The position numbers and the translations under genes were made by a program. Under the pieces are notes generated by a model. The model was not told where the DNA came from, did not search any database, and saw only the letters and a list, made by a program, of their open reading frames with translations. A stretch of DNA of 64,000 nt from Ceriagrion tenellum. Lineage: Eukaryota > Arthropoda > Insecta > Odonata > Coenagrionidae. The stretch covers positions 68,250,123 through 68,314,122 of the forward strand of contig OY720636.1 in the NCBI GenBank assembly GCA_963169105.1, in the 5' to 3' direction. This document shows, piece by piece, positions 11,668 through 24,091 of the stretch (the stretch's first letter is position 1; every line of letters begins with the position of its first letter).

Positions 11668-11868
11668 GCCGCTTTTTCACGGTACATTTTATGGTACAAA
11701 CGAATGTACAAATTCCTTCATGAAGGAAATTGTACCGTGAAAAGCGGCAAATTGTATGATTGTCTGAATGACTTAGCGGGCAATAGAACCTGCTTTAATT
11801 CCATTCAGTTTCTTGTACAATTCTATGATACATTTGTTTGTACAATAAAACGTACCGTGTAAAGCGGC
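11668..11868. mobile_element. MITE with ~44-bp terminal inverted repeats and an internal hairpin
   Basis: The left end 11668-11711 (GCCGCTTTTTCACGGTACAT...) and the right end 11868-11825 read on the other strand (GCCGCTTTACACGGTACGTT...) are imperfect inverted repeats. The left 81 bp (11668-11748) also form a nearly perfect palindrome on their own, centred on TTCCTTCATGAAGGAA (11713-11728). The 201-bp element therefore holds three copies of the terminal sequence. No transposase remnant and no clear target-site duplication is visible, so the superfamily is unknown. Confidence 0.75.
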
Positions 11869-12145
11869 TTGAATAGGTACTCTGCTTTCACTGATGGCCT
11901 GCCTTGGATATTGAAAATCAAATTTAAAGAAACAATGTCCAAATTATTCGACCTTTGTATATTATAAGTATTATATTTTCTAAGAATAGGTAGACGAAAG
12001 TGGGAATTTGAGCAAGCTAATGGCAAGCCACCTTTATGAGGAAAGTGAAATTATGTCCAATATTTTGTGATGTAGTCCATAAACCTGCCAATCAGCCCGA
12101 TAGAATGGATATTCAAGGAATATTTTATGGGGTATGAATTTGTTC
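11869..12145. other. AT-rich intergenic DNA
   Basis: Nothing recognisable. A short GCAACGYCATTTCTGTAGAA unit at about 12147 recurs at about 12419. Confidence 0.4.
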
Positions 12146-12194
12146 AGGCAACGTCATTTCTGTAGAACTACTAATATATACTAATAATATAACT

Positions 12195-13070
12195 ATAATC
12201 CCTCTAAAAGCTTAGATACACTATATTTTTGCTCGTAGCAGCTTTTAACGAAACGCGCATTTTCCTTAGCATAATATTTATTTCTTTGGTTACATCATTC
12301 CGTCAAGGCTCTCGATTTCCTGCGGCGTATTCGAGGTTTGGCCTAACCAGAACGAAGTACCAGTATTATATATAGTACCTTTATTTTGTATTCATTTCCC
12401 TCGTAGCCTAAGCCTAGTGCAACGCCATTTCTGTAGAATTTTTGCATCAGCTATTGTCTCAAAAAGCGTGTAAATATACATGTACGTAACTTGGCAGTGT
12501 AAGTGCGAGCCGTTTCGTCAATTGGGCATGTGTCAGGGGGTGTCTGGACACCAGCCGTGTAAAGATGCAAGGTGTAAGGTTTTAGGAGATGAAATGGTGA
12601 CGTGTAATATTGGGGGTGAATTGAGTGGAGCAAAGATTTTTATTGTAGTCGCTTATTGTACGTGAGGATAACAGATTTGTGTAGCTATCTGTTCTGCAAT
12701 AATCTATCTTCTTTTATATCATTTGCCGGATCTAGAGATGTAGTGTGGCGTCAAAACAGTATTCTCTGGGTCACTCTGAAAAGCATCAGATTAGAATTTG
12801 TCAAGCAAACTAAATCTAGTGTGTAGACTCCGAGTCTGTAGTGGCTCCCAACATAATCCCTCTAAAAGCTTAGATACACTATGTTTTTGCTCGTTGCAGC
12901 TTTTAACGAAACGCGCATTTTCCTTAGCATAATATTTATTTCTTTGGTTACATCATTCCGTCAAGGCTCCCAATTTCCTGCGGCGTATTCGAGGTTTGGC
13001 CTAACCAGAACGAAGTACCACTATTATATATAGTATAGTATAGTACCTTTATTTTGTATTCATTTCCCTC
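12195..13070 (-). mobile_element. LINE-A copy 3 with an internal direct duplication
   Basis: On the minus strand, VLVRPNLEYAAGNRE (CR1/L2 RT motif) appears twice, at about 12355-12310 and 13010-12965. It lies inside a ~205-bp segment (12195-12402 and 12853-13070) present in two nearly identical direct copies. The sequence between them, about 12480-12850, matches the LINE-A 3' UTR at 18540-18850 (GACACCAGCC.TGTAAAGATGCAAG, then AGAGATGTAGTG.GGCGTCA). The right copy has an extra 10 bp (a TATAG repeat). The copy has no long frame and is dead. Confidence 0.75.
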
Positions 13071-14450
13071 ATAAATATCGTTTGTTATGAACAGTATTTC
13101 CTATAATAAGCCTTTTTATCAAATAGATTTATAAAATTTTTACCAACTAAGGTAATTAACATAGTTTAGTTTTAAGATAAATTTAAAAAATAACACAGCG
13201 TATAAAGGTATTGTTATTTGTCCATTAAAATCAGTGGAAAAGTTTTTCTATGGTGACCAAAGTAAAAAAAAGTTTTAGGCATGCGCTGAATAAGTCAAAA
13301 AACTGACACAACACTGAAGATCAAAACGATCTTGGATTTTATGTCAAGTAAGATGTTTCAAATTGATGACGAATACTCATTACCAATTGTATAAACTTGG
13401 AAAATAATTCATTCAGGGTAACTTGTTAAGTACATTTTGAGTAATGAAATTAATTATCACTGAATTTCTAATAACCGATCTTCTAAATTCCACAAATATT
13501 TTCCTAACATAAAGACTACCTTCCGATATTATATCTTGCAGCTGTAAATAATTTGTGTGTATTCAGTTGATTTGGTAATATTTACTTTTACAGGAGACGA
13601 TCGATTAGAGCATAATATGCTCATGTGTCAATTTAAATATCTCATTACGTCACCCACATCCATTAATTCTTGTCTATCCAATTGTCGGTTGAATTTACAC
13701 TTTTCCGAGTAAATTTCCTCAAAAATAGAAGAACAGGACAGTGCTACGTGAAAAAAATGAAAACGCCGGTCAGTGACAGAAACAGCAAAATAAAAGAAAA
13801 AATGGGATTTTATACGCCTCAAAAGGTCGTTTTAGCAGTCCATCACTCGGATACAAGCCCTATAGCATATTGTACCTTTCGTGGTGATTTTCGTCCAAAT
13901 GACATCCACAAACGCCATTGTAATTGTCAGGTGTTCTTTCCTATTTTTTTGCCTTTCACACTTGATGCCAGGTTTTAAAGGTGGTCATTGGAAAGCCGTG
14001 AGGGATGACGTCTTATTTAACGCAACGATCATTTCAAGCTTCGCCTCGCGAGCCCTCACGATGATGAACCCAAAAATGTTCTCGCCTATATGCCAGCCCT
14101 GCTGCCGTGGGATCCCGCAGTTTTCGTTCGCGATGAGGCGTCATGATAATTCCCAAAAAGGCATCGAATAGAGTCACTAAGTTTTGCTTCGGGAAGTGGA
14201 AGATTTTGAGATACATTGCCGTGGAAATAACGCACTCCGAGAATGAAAGAATTCCTACGGCAGTTTCACTTATTTTTTTGTCGCCGCATATGGGATACAA
14301 AGGACGATGATCTCTGGAAGAGAGTCCTTGTGTCTTTCAAGTGAGCTCTTTTTGCTGGTCTGACTCCAGAATCTGACAACCTAGGGTTATGTGCTACTTT
14401 AGTCACCAAACTTTTGCCACTTCCGTGTCGTTAATGACGTGCAGAGAAGG
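13071..14450. other. Intergenic DNA, no recognised content
   Basis: Plus-strand frames of 102 and 96 codons at 13670-13978 and 13881-14171 overlap each other and show no domain or compositional signal. I call nothing here. Confidence 0.45.
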
Positions 14451-14839
14451 TACGAGGGTAAGTCAATGAATAAGTCGCAAACATGAGCGTTTCATCATCA
14501 GCATCAGTCTTAAACATTTCATCGGGAACGCTTGGAACGTCCACCGTACAGTCTCGACTTAGCCCCCAGTGATTTTCATCCGTTCAGGCATCTAAAAAAT
14601 CATTTGGATGGCCGACACTTTAAAAATGGTGATGCCGTCGTCCAAGAGGTTACACGTGGAATGCGACAGCAAACAAAACACTTCTTTGCTGCCGGCTATC
14701 AAGGACTTGTAAAGAGATGGGTTAAGTGTCTAAATGTACTGGGTGAGTAAGTAGAGAAATGAAAGAAATTTCAGGAAGTTACTTTTATTTTTAATACCTC
14801 TATCAAGTTTTGTCAGTTATTTATTGACTTACCCCAGTA
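14451..14839 (+). mobile_element. Internally deleted mariner transposon
   Basis: TA dinucleotides (14451-14452 and 14838-14839) flank a 385-bp element. Its terminal inverted repeats are imperfect: CGAGGGTAAGTCAATGAATA at the left, CTGGGGTAAGTCAATAAATA at the right read inwards. Between them a plus-strand frame (14532-14750) encodes the transposase C-terminus: PPYSLDLAPSDFHPFRHLKN, then LDGRHFKNGDAVVQEV and LVKRWVKCLNVLGE. In the usual YVEK ending the Tyr codon is changed to a stop. The D of SLDLAPSD corresponds to the third catalytic Asp of mariner DD34D. The first two catalytic regions are deleted, so the copy is non-autonomous. Confidence 0.85.
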
Positions 14840-17800
14840 CTTTTCGTAAAAACCAATTATGCGAATCTTAGCGCTGTAAATATGATGAAATTACCATTCA
14901 CTTGTGTCATAGTATTATATAGAGTTGAAATATCCTTCGACAAATCTAAATTCAGAATGGAAAACGGAGAAAAATTCCAAACTAAAGAACACTTGAGATA
15001 AAGAAATAATCATGACTAAGGGTGAATAGTTTGTCGACATTATTTGAGCGTGATTGAATAAGTTTAAACATCCGGTGGCTAATAAGCCTGATTCACGTCC
15101 CATTTTACAGACTGATTAATATTTCTAAGTGAGTTGACATAATATGAAGAGTTCATAAAGAACCCGATGGCAGCAACAAGTACTACATAGCATGATTGAT
15201 TACAAACCGCCAAGTAAGGTGTGAAATTATAACACATGGAATGCAATGATAACATATGGAATGAGGCTGTGATCCGCAAGGTAAGACATTCGACCAATTG
15301 GAGTCCTCATGTGTACTGTTTAAATATACTGTATCATATTTAAACCTTTTTCCTTTATGAAACATATGCATTACTCTCATCTGATTCGGTGGATAAGTAA
15401 TATGCCTAAGAAGTAATGTTTTCGTATAATGAATAATAATGAAATGACAATTCTATGGCTATACAAAAATTTGGTCCTGATTGTCAAACCATTAGGCAAT
15501 CTGGTTTATTCCATATGAATTCAACCAGAGGTGTTTTGGGATTCGGCTCAGATTTCATTGAAAATCATTGTTTTGTTCATCTACTCCATGTAATATTTTA
15601 TCAGCTTGATCCTCATGACTGGGAACTAATTCAAAAGAAACTAAAAAATTTTGGACTTTAAAGATAATTTTGCCAATATCCAAAATCTGTTTTGCATATA
15701 AATGAAATATGACCAATCACACAATCAAAAAGAAAGTCACTGTCCAGTTTTTGCAAATTAAAGGAAGATAACTTCCAATATTTTTACACAACATGTAGTA
15801 TGGCATCAGATGTCGCGAAGCAAAAAGGTTGAATGTTTGAGAAAAATATTTAAACATGAAGAAAGTGAGAAAACAAACTGAATTTTGGAGTAAATAATTA
15901 TAAGATACGTATAACTATATAGAAAAAGTTTCATTGCTATATTTAATTTCCCACATGGCAAATCTACCAGTTGAATATTGGTGACATAATGGATTTTTTT
16001 AAGCTGGAGACCTGTTTATACCACCATAACTTCTTAATAAAGATCTTGATAGTGCCCAATTTCCTTTTGCCGATGGCCCTGTTAGTAAACATAAGGAATA
16101 TAGCCTCAAAAACCTGCTAGTGATGAGTCTATGTTGACAATGGACTCCTGAAAAATGACTTTTGTAGTTTCGCCGGCGAAAAGATCCAAAATTTAAATGC
16201 TAAAAACTCAAAAACTAAATAAGACAAGATTTTTTGAAGACAAGTAATAAAAGTCTAAGTACAAGTTACCTTGTATAGCAATTTATTGCCAGAAAGCGTT
16301 TTACATCTTTAAGATATTGGCATCCAAAAATGGGTGCACAAGAATAGGCGCAGTCCGCGAGTGTCAAAAATGGGCATGACACCCTTTTTTTGGAATACCC
16401 TCACACAAAAGCTCTTAGGATTTTCAACCTAAAATTTTGCATTGGGGCATTGTACGAGTAGAGGTACCAATACCTATTTATTAGGTCAAATCCAAGTTGG
16501 TGACCATACAAAATGAAAGGAATTTTGTTGAATTCACATGGAATTACCCGTATAAAGTCTTTCAACTGTCCGCTACCAAGGTGATCGACTTTTTCCACCC
16601 TTTGAAATCGCAAATAGATCAAATTTACCTAGCTTAAACCACATATAAGTTATCTTTTCGGTTTCAGAACCATAATTATGTGACAAAATGTAAAAAAAAG
16701 TCTCACTCGACCATTAAGTACAAGAAAAAAATTATATAATGAAAAGTTGAAGCACAAACGTACTAAACATTGGAAAGTAGTGGGTCAAAGACTTCCATAA
16801 AAACATAACCAAAGGAGCAGAGATGTTTATTTCAAAATTGGGTGTTATCACAGTTAAGAAATAACTATGTTCAAAATAAATCATGCAGTGGTTTAAGGCA
16901 GCCCATCAGTCGAGATAGAGTCAACCAATACTCATGGAATTCTCCAGTTGCGCTGAGTAGGAGCTGCAGAAAACAAAAAAAAATCAGCATGAGAAATTAA
17001 GAAGAACGCTTTTGATCCAAGTGTCGAACTCAATACGTGACGCTAAGAACTCTTTTACCACGTAATGAAACGCCGATATTCGGAAGATGTGTAGGATTAG
17101 GGAAAATACAATGATGGACGAGGAATATGGCATCTCTAAGTCTGACACAGGTAATCACGATTCGGCTCTGGTATAAGAAAAAATACATTCAGTGGATCTA
17201 ATCTCGGCGTAATCTGCGGACTTGGTATTCCAAATTTATGCTCTCTCACCCGATTAAGATTCACGGCGGATCCCCGTTTCGCTTGCAGCATCCGGCTGTA
17301 GTGGGGACTCTCTTTATGATGATGCACCAAAGTTGCAAATGCCATTATGTCATCGACGAGACGGAGATGCCTAGGGTTTGATCGCAGCGCTGATATTAGC
17401 GCCGTAGCCGTTCCAAGTCGCGAGTGCCTGGAATATCTCGAGAGCACATTTGCATCGAGAAACCATTACCGATAGATTTTGTAAAACCAAGTTTTCCCCG
17501 AGTCTTGAGCTGTGGTTTGACATTTTAAGAAGTGCAGTGTCAGTATGAGATATTGAAAAAAGAATACTTCACAATCATGGATTTTTATTCACGGACGGTT
17601 ACAAAATTTCGCGTCACTATCGGATAATTTGCATTGTAGGTTTTTCAGTAATTTAACTTGCTTACATGTTAAGCTATTTTTCACTGAAGTGAATCAATAA
17701 TTAAAAAACACCAGCATTATCTAAGTTTGTATTATTAGATACAAAGTGCTCAGAAGATAGGAATTCTGGACAAAATACGAATAGGGAGACGATAGGAGGA

Positions 17801-18503
17801 ATTTAAGAGTTATCTATTGCCGGATCACCTTCTGGTAGGTAAACGTAACGATATGCCAGAATTAGGACGTTAGGATAAGTAATGTTCAAAGGCTCATCAG
17901 TAAATCAGAAGGTCAGTAGGAATCAGTAGGTAGAAAACTCAAGTAAATGAAATAATATGCATTTTGCTGGCATACTTAGGGAAAGATCAGGTAAAACAAA
18001 ATGCGATTCAGAAAATGTTTTGCATATTTAATTGCTTTTTTTCTAGTCAAATCGGAAAGGAAGAGGAAGGGGAAATGTTAAGTAAGGTGTGAGTTAGAGG
18101 TAACTTGGATGAAGAATTGGGTGGGTGTATTTTTGTTATTTCAGGGCTAATTTTTCGGAAAGAAGAGAGGAAGGCTGTAAAAAAATTAATGACCGAAGAG
18201 TTAAAATTATATATGATGGTTTCCATGCTTCGTTTTCAGTGACTAGAATAAACTCAGGTCACCACCGTAATCACCTGCAGACATCACTACGAAGATCAGT
18301 TTGATTGCAGCTTTACATTCTCCTTCCGGCTAAGTGCTGTATTCCACTATGGCCCAGTTTAATAATATCTGGCTAACAGTAACTTGAAGATGAAGTAGCT
18401 TTTTCATTAGCTTGATCAAATCGGAGAGTTGAGGTTTTGTATGCTACGTCTAACTGTCCGTCAGTTGACGAAGGCACCATCAATAGGAAAACGTCTTAAC
18501 GTA
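14840..18503. other. Intergenic DNA, no recognised gene
   Basis: AT-rich throughout. A 103-codon minus-strand frame at 17136-17447 lies in a slightly GC-richer patch. It has no domain I recognise and no homologous copy in the window, so it is left uncalled. Confidence 0.45.
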
Positions 18504-18850
18504 ATCTACATCTACATCTACATCGTCTACATACTACCCTATGAGCCACCGCATGGGCGTGTTGGAGGAAGTGTTAGGACACCAGCCTTGTAAAGATGCA
18601 AGAGATAAGGTTATGGAAAGTAAAATGGTGACTTGTATCATGGGAGGGTATTTTGTGGAGCTCATTTATTATTGTGGTCGCTTATTGTGCACGGGAAGAA
18701 TGAGTTTTTGCATACCTATCTTCTAGGAAATTTATCTCTCTCATTTTATCGCTTCTGTCAAATCAAGAGATGTAGTGAGGCGTCATGATAATATTCTCTG
18801 TGTCGCTCTGAAACGCATAACTTCTGAATTTCGATGCCCATACGGAAAAA
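18504..18850 (-). mobile_element. LINE-A copy 4: 3' UTR fragment
   Basis: The plus strand starts with a CTACAT hexamer tail (18505-18535), the reverse of the LINE-A 3' tail. It continues with ACTACCCTATGAGCCACCGC and ACACCAGCCTTGTAAAGATG, matching 12480-12850 and, in its first 40 bp, the ends at 4223, 20126 and 27321. No RT sequence remains. Confidence 0.7.
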
Positions 18851-20125
18851 TATTTCCCATGCTTTATATAGAGGGCATAAGGGGCTAAATTTGAACAACC
18901 TCTTTGATTTGCCAGCCTTCCACCCTAGTATGCTTTATTGTTTCGTATGGTTTCATTCTAGCATACCTCATAGTAAGAGCGACTTTATACTAGACCTTTC
19001 TCGGTCATATTTTGCAGTGCTTTACCCTCCTTAAACGGTTTTAAGATGTAGTGGAACCAAAAAGCCAAAAAATGAAGATAAATTAAACGCTAGGGAAGTA
19101 ATCAGATCAAACAAACTCATCAGAAAAATTCTGAGATTCGACGGTCTCCTGAAAAAAATGGTTTGGAAATGAAAAGAGGGAAGAATAACCATTAATGACA
19201 AACGATGGAATTCCGCAGCAAATGATGAAGGATGTAAATAACACATATTTCAAGGTTTCAACTAGGATCTAAGAGCCTTCAATTTCCACACTAAGAAGGG
19301 TTGCTTACATTAAATCTGGCTGACAACCCAATACTTAAAAGAATGACAGGCAATAGCAATGTTTTCTTTAGGTTTTACGAAGAAAAAAATCACACTTTCT
19401 GAGCAAATAAACTTTTGGAGCGTCAATGAAAATCACGTGATTCTGAGTTTGATGCCCATTTGATTTTAGTTCTGAGGCGTATTGAGTTTTTATCTAAAAG
19501 TTTTTAGAAAGTTATAGCAACATATTTTCTCTCCCACTCCTAACGGAACTGCTTCAGTCATGGTTACGTATTCTTTATCATTTATCGATAACAGCTTCCA
19601 AACTTCTCCTCTCTGTACCCTTTCTCACCCATGTTCAGCTTCCATGCAATGTACATACAAATTCATGAATGAAGTACTTACTTTCTTCTACGGATTTTTT
19701 TCTTGCTGTAAGCAGACTCTTTTTCTGGTAGACCTCCTTTTCTTGTGCTATAATGCCCGCTGTTTCATCCTTGCTCCTTCCATCACTGGTGATTCTACTT
19801 TCCAGCACAGGACAGGCCCTATTTTCTTGGAAAAGAGGCACTGAAACACGGCTATCACACGCGTTTCGCCGCATAAAAGCAGCTCTGAATTCCAACCCAT
19901 TCTTAACCTTCCGCCGTGGATAAAGGGAATGCCATCGTCCCTCACCAACTCCCAGTTTCACTGGGTATGTTCGCCGCAGAATCCTTCCGAGAATTAGAAT
20001 CCACTCTTGATAATTGGAAAAGCTTTGGTAAAGCGTCAAAGGCCTAAGTATCGGCGAAGAGTATTCAACTAAAACAATTAGCAACTAAGTAATATCAAGA
20101 TTTAACATATCAAGTATCAATGTAA
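18851..20125. other. Intergenic DNA, no recognised gene
   Basis: A 149-codon minus-strand frame (19635-20084) and a 94-codon plus-strand frame (19560-19844) overlap. Neither shows a motif, and both are probably chance. Confidence 0.4.
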
Positions 20126-20785
20126 AAGATATCTACATCTACATCTACGTGATACCCTGCGAGCCACCACGAGGGTGTGTGGCAGGGGTGAAGATCACCA
20201 AACATGCACTACTGCCATGCAAGTAGGATATTTAAGGGAGATATGCTAGATAATAGGGTCACATGCAGCTAGATGGTTAGTATCTTCATAATAAGGAAGG
20301 GATTATTGGTTGTTATTACATGCATCATGCACTACAGACTACTCTAACTATACTTCACCTACCTATCCCTTTGCTACGCTGCCTATTGTTCTCTCTTATA
20401 GTACGCGGGAAAATGACATTTTAAATCTATCGGTACGACAATCTATCTCTCTAATCTTGTTAATATGATCAAACCTAGCATAATACGCAGGGGTTCTCAA
20501 TATATATCTGACGTCATCTGTGAACAACTCGGTTTCGAATTTACTTAAAAGGTTTAACCTAAATTTTAACCTGCGTTCTGATAGTAATTCCCATCCGAGT
20601 TCTTCTATTAAGCTCGTAACACTTATACAATTATCATAACGGCCTTAAACAAACCTAGCAGATCTTTGCACGCGCTCTAATTCTTTTGTCATACCTTTCT
20701 CGTACGGATACCATATACTAGCGGCATATTCTACATGAGGCCTGACAAGTGTAAAATAGCTTCTTTCTCGTACTCTCTCATCGCA
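20126..20785 (-). mobile_element. LINE-A copy 5: CR1/L2-like RT end and 3' UTR
   Basis: Nearly identical to 4223-4868: hexamer tail (CTACATCTACATCTACG), GAGCCACCACGAGGGTGTGT, the same 3' UTR, and the RT C-terminal frame on the minus strand (YFTLVRP.VEYAASIW, SVTSLIEELGWELLSERRL). Small deletions break the frame (for example loss of 3-4 bp at about 20668). It runs a few codons further 5' than copy 1 (RERSYFTL) and ends head to head with copy 6. Confidence 0.85.
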
Positions 20786-20786
20786 T

Positions 20787-21280
20787 TTGCCAAAACCCTT
20801 TTTACGAATATATTTTTACGATATATACTACCTCACTCTGATTAGGCCTCACCTCGAATACGCCGCGAAAATTTGGGTCCATGGTTATAAAGATATAACA
20901 AAAAAAATTAATAAATTCAAAGAAAAGCTGCGCGATTCCTTCAAAACTGCTACGAGCGAACATAAACTGTTTCACAGCTATTAGAGGGATTAAGGTGGGA
21001 GCCCCTAGAGACTCGGAGGCTACGTGCTAGGCTTAATTTTCTTGAGAAATTCAGAACTGCGTTGTTTTAGAGCGATAAGGAGAATATTATCGCAACGCCT
21101 CACAACATCCCTTGGTCTGACGAAGAGATAAAATGAGAGGGCTACATTGCCGAACAGATAGGTACAAAAAAATCGTTCTTTCCGCGCACAATAAGCAACC
21201 ACAATAAATGTTGAGGTCCATTAAATACGCTGCCACACGCCCATCTGGCGGCTCGCAGGGTAGTATTTAGATGCAGATGG
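20787..21280 (+). mobile_element. LINE-A copy 6: diverged CR1/L2-like RT end and 3' UTR
   Basis: The plus strand encodes IYYLTLIRPHLEYAAKIWVH then, across stops, the RT C-terminus and a 3' UTR ending GCTCGCAGGGTAGTATTTAG ATGCAGATG (21245-21275). It is the same family as copy 5 but a different, older subfamily. It lies in inverted orientation directly beside copy 5, both starting at the same RT motif. Confidence 0.75.
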
Positions 21281-23269
21281 AGAAGTATTGGATGGGGGAT
21301 TTCAAAATGATCCCTTGACCAAAGACCGCCACGTGACAGAGACTACATGTGTCCATGGGCCTCTATGGGAACAACGGTCATGTGTGAATACATTCGGTGC
21401 CATTTAGATAGAAATGAAACTGAGATCCTATATAAATATAAATTATTATTCATAATTATGGACCGCTTACTAAAAGCTGTGGTAAGGTAAGCTACAAAAC
21501 AAAAATATACCCCAGTCGAAATTTCCCCGGCGACAATGCCATTTTTGAAATGAAATTCATAACTTGAATTTTCAGCGATAAGATTTTAAGTGAGCTACAA
21601 TATTTACTGGCGAGCGCTTCTGGAGGTTTAAGGTTTAACATAATGGCTATTGGACTGAATACATGAGAGCTCAAATATCGACGTGTCTTTTTTTACCAGT
21701 AGCTGAGTTAAAGCGACTGACAGATAATTTCAAGTATCCGTCTGATTAAGATATCACCATTTGGTATTTTTCACAATTTCCCGCCTCTTATAAGGTGTTT
21801 CGGCTCTCGCCGCAGGATTACCACTTCCGCCCTGGTTTGCAAGCTCTCGCTTATACCCGGGGCAAGGAAGAGGTGGGAGGAAAGGATGGGAAGGGAAGGT
21901 TAGCTAAACCACAGCCCCTTCGAGGCCGACACCAATGAGGCGGATTGTCTCTTATCCCGCCTCTTATCAACTAGCTAACGAAATTTAAATGTTATAGTAA
22001 CCCACACAATTAGTATTAAGCATTATTTTCCATGTCTAACTCATGAAATGCTGGGCCATGGTTTTTATATACTATTATAGCGACTATTCGTTGGTTGACG
22101 ACTTAGGCAGAAACCATTGTCATCAAAGAATTTTCCGCATAATCTTGATTCTAGCCGTAATTAGTTCGTCATCAAATAGGAATTATGGGACCAACTATGA
22201 TTTTTAGTATATCTGTTGAAATTTTACGCACTAAAATACACAATTATGGCCATTATAACCACAGGTTCTCATTAAAGTACAAATAAAAAATGTCTATCAC
22301 CTTTTGGTTAAGGAAATGAACCTGAATTAAAAACTTTATCCAAAACAAACAGTAATTAATAATTTTAGCTAAATTAAACTGCTTTGCGGCAATATACTTC
22401 CTTGCACCTCGAATTATTCCCATCTAAAATGGAAAGATAACTCTAGGGATAAAAAATATCTCAAATCATTTGACGACACGATATGTCGTATTGTTTCTCC
22501 GGCTGAGTCCTAAGTTAAATTTGTCGACGCGACATCGCATACGGGGCAGTTCCGCAAAGAATGGTTCGCAAATGCCATAAAACTTTATCCTCACCCGTAA
22601 AACCAAGCTAAATTATTTCATCCCTATGTGTTTTGTATACAAGGTGAGAAATTGTGAGTTACAGCCACTCCCTGCCCTCGTTTGAAATCGTGTTGTGTAA
22701 AAAAAGAGGCCCCATTAAATTCAGTTCTTCGACAAGGACCTAAAGGAAGAGCGCTTGAACCAAGAAAAATTTGCAGACGAGCATTTATCTGGGCACGAAA
22801 TGGAATTTCATCATTCAAAGGAAGCAAATGAGATATGAAGGATATTCAACGGTACCAACAAATTAATTGCAATAGAAAGTACCAACGGCTATTATATATT
22901 GCGTGCAATTATGTTGGATAAGAATGGATCATGAGATGGTCAGGAAATAATATGTTGGTAGCAGTTTTAACCTATTTGTTGTACAAATGTGCACTCTGTG
23001 GATTGGAGTGATGAAGGCAACAAATATTGTCTCCAATCAACAGGCACTCAGGTGTGCTATCTGCAATTATATGAACTAATCCAGGAGTTTTAAGTTTAGA
23101 AAAATTATAAAACAATATTTTCATACATGAAAGAAGGATGTCTCGTTGATTTGGCCATATTAAGAGAATAGTTGAAAGCCGATTGACAAAACAGATGCAT
23201 GATAGCAGAGTGAATGGCGAGATGTGGGAGGTAGACAGAGAAAATCATGGGTGAATGAGGCGTAAGGGT
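21281..23269. other. Intergenic DNA, no recognised gene
   Basis: AT-rich. TCCCGCCTCTTAT occurs at about 21778 and 21956 in direct orientation around a GC-richer 180-bp block. At 23150-23260 a degraded LINE-B-like 3' end is possible but too weak to call. Confidence 0.4.
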
Positions 23270-23315
23270 TACAGTTTCAGGCTTAACTTAGTGGAAACGC
23301 GACACATGAAATGAT
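23270..23315 (+). repeat. 46-bp dispersed repeat, copy 1
   Basis: CAGTTTCAGGCTTAA followed by TGGAAACG.GACA.ATGAAA is shared with 26521-26566 in the same orientation. It may be the surviving end of a longer element. Confidence 0.5.
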
Positions 23316-24091
23316 TTCTCATTTTGTACATTCCATACTTATTCATTTTAGAATAAAACTGTTTTGTTTTAGATAAACTTCTTTATGACCAGGATAGTAC
23401 TCAGTAACCTTTTTACTTTACCGTTGTTAGGAGGGAAGTAGAGGTTAATTCTATGCTTTAGGGGTTGGTGTTTCAAGGTGAATGACTGGAGGGGGTGGGG
23501 TGAGGAAACATACACAATATGGACAGAGGTTATGACGTAAACAGATTGGGCAACATACTAAAAGGTTATTTATACCAATGGTGAATGTAAGTCAAAAGTA
23601 TGATCGTTCACAATTAAACATTTTTCTTTCCAGCATTTGAAATCTCCTAATGCTCTAAAAAAATTCAACTTTTATCTTTACCCTGTACATGTTAATCTGC
23701 CGATTAAAATGAACCCCCCTCCTCACGACGGTGAAGTAAAAAGGTTACAAAGTACTATTCTGGTGACAAATTGGTTTATCGCGCTAGAGTCCCCCTTACT
23801 CCCTAACGAGCCAATCCCTCCATCATTCCCCATACGATCTACATATTTCAGACCCAGTTATAAGGGATATGTTCCTTGAAAATGACATTGTAAGTCGAAA
23901 CCATGGTCAGTAAAAAAAAGTGTGGAATGTACAAAGCGAGATATTATTTTGAGGTCTAAGAGACTTCAAAGAAATGTAATATTAGGGTTCCTAACAATAG
24001 AGCGAGTATCAAGCAATTTATGAGAGCACGTGAAACAAAAGAGGTAAGGAAGGAGGAATTTATTAATTATTCCAAGATTTCTCTTGGAAGG
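23316..24091. other. AT-rich intergenic DNA
   Basis: Nothing recognisable; an 80-codon frame at 23637-23879 has no motif. Confidence 0.4.

Noticed and set aside
17136..17447. 103-codon minus-strand frame in a GC-richer patch
   Set aside because: No recognisable domain, no repeat partner, no supporting splice signals found. It could be a relic of an unknown gene but the evidence is insufficient.
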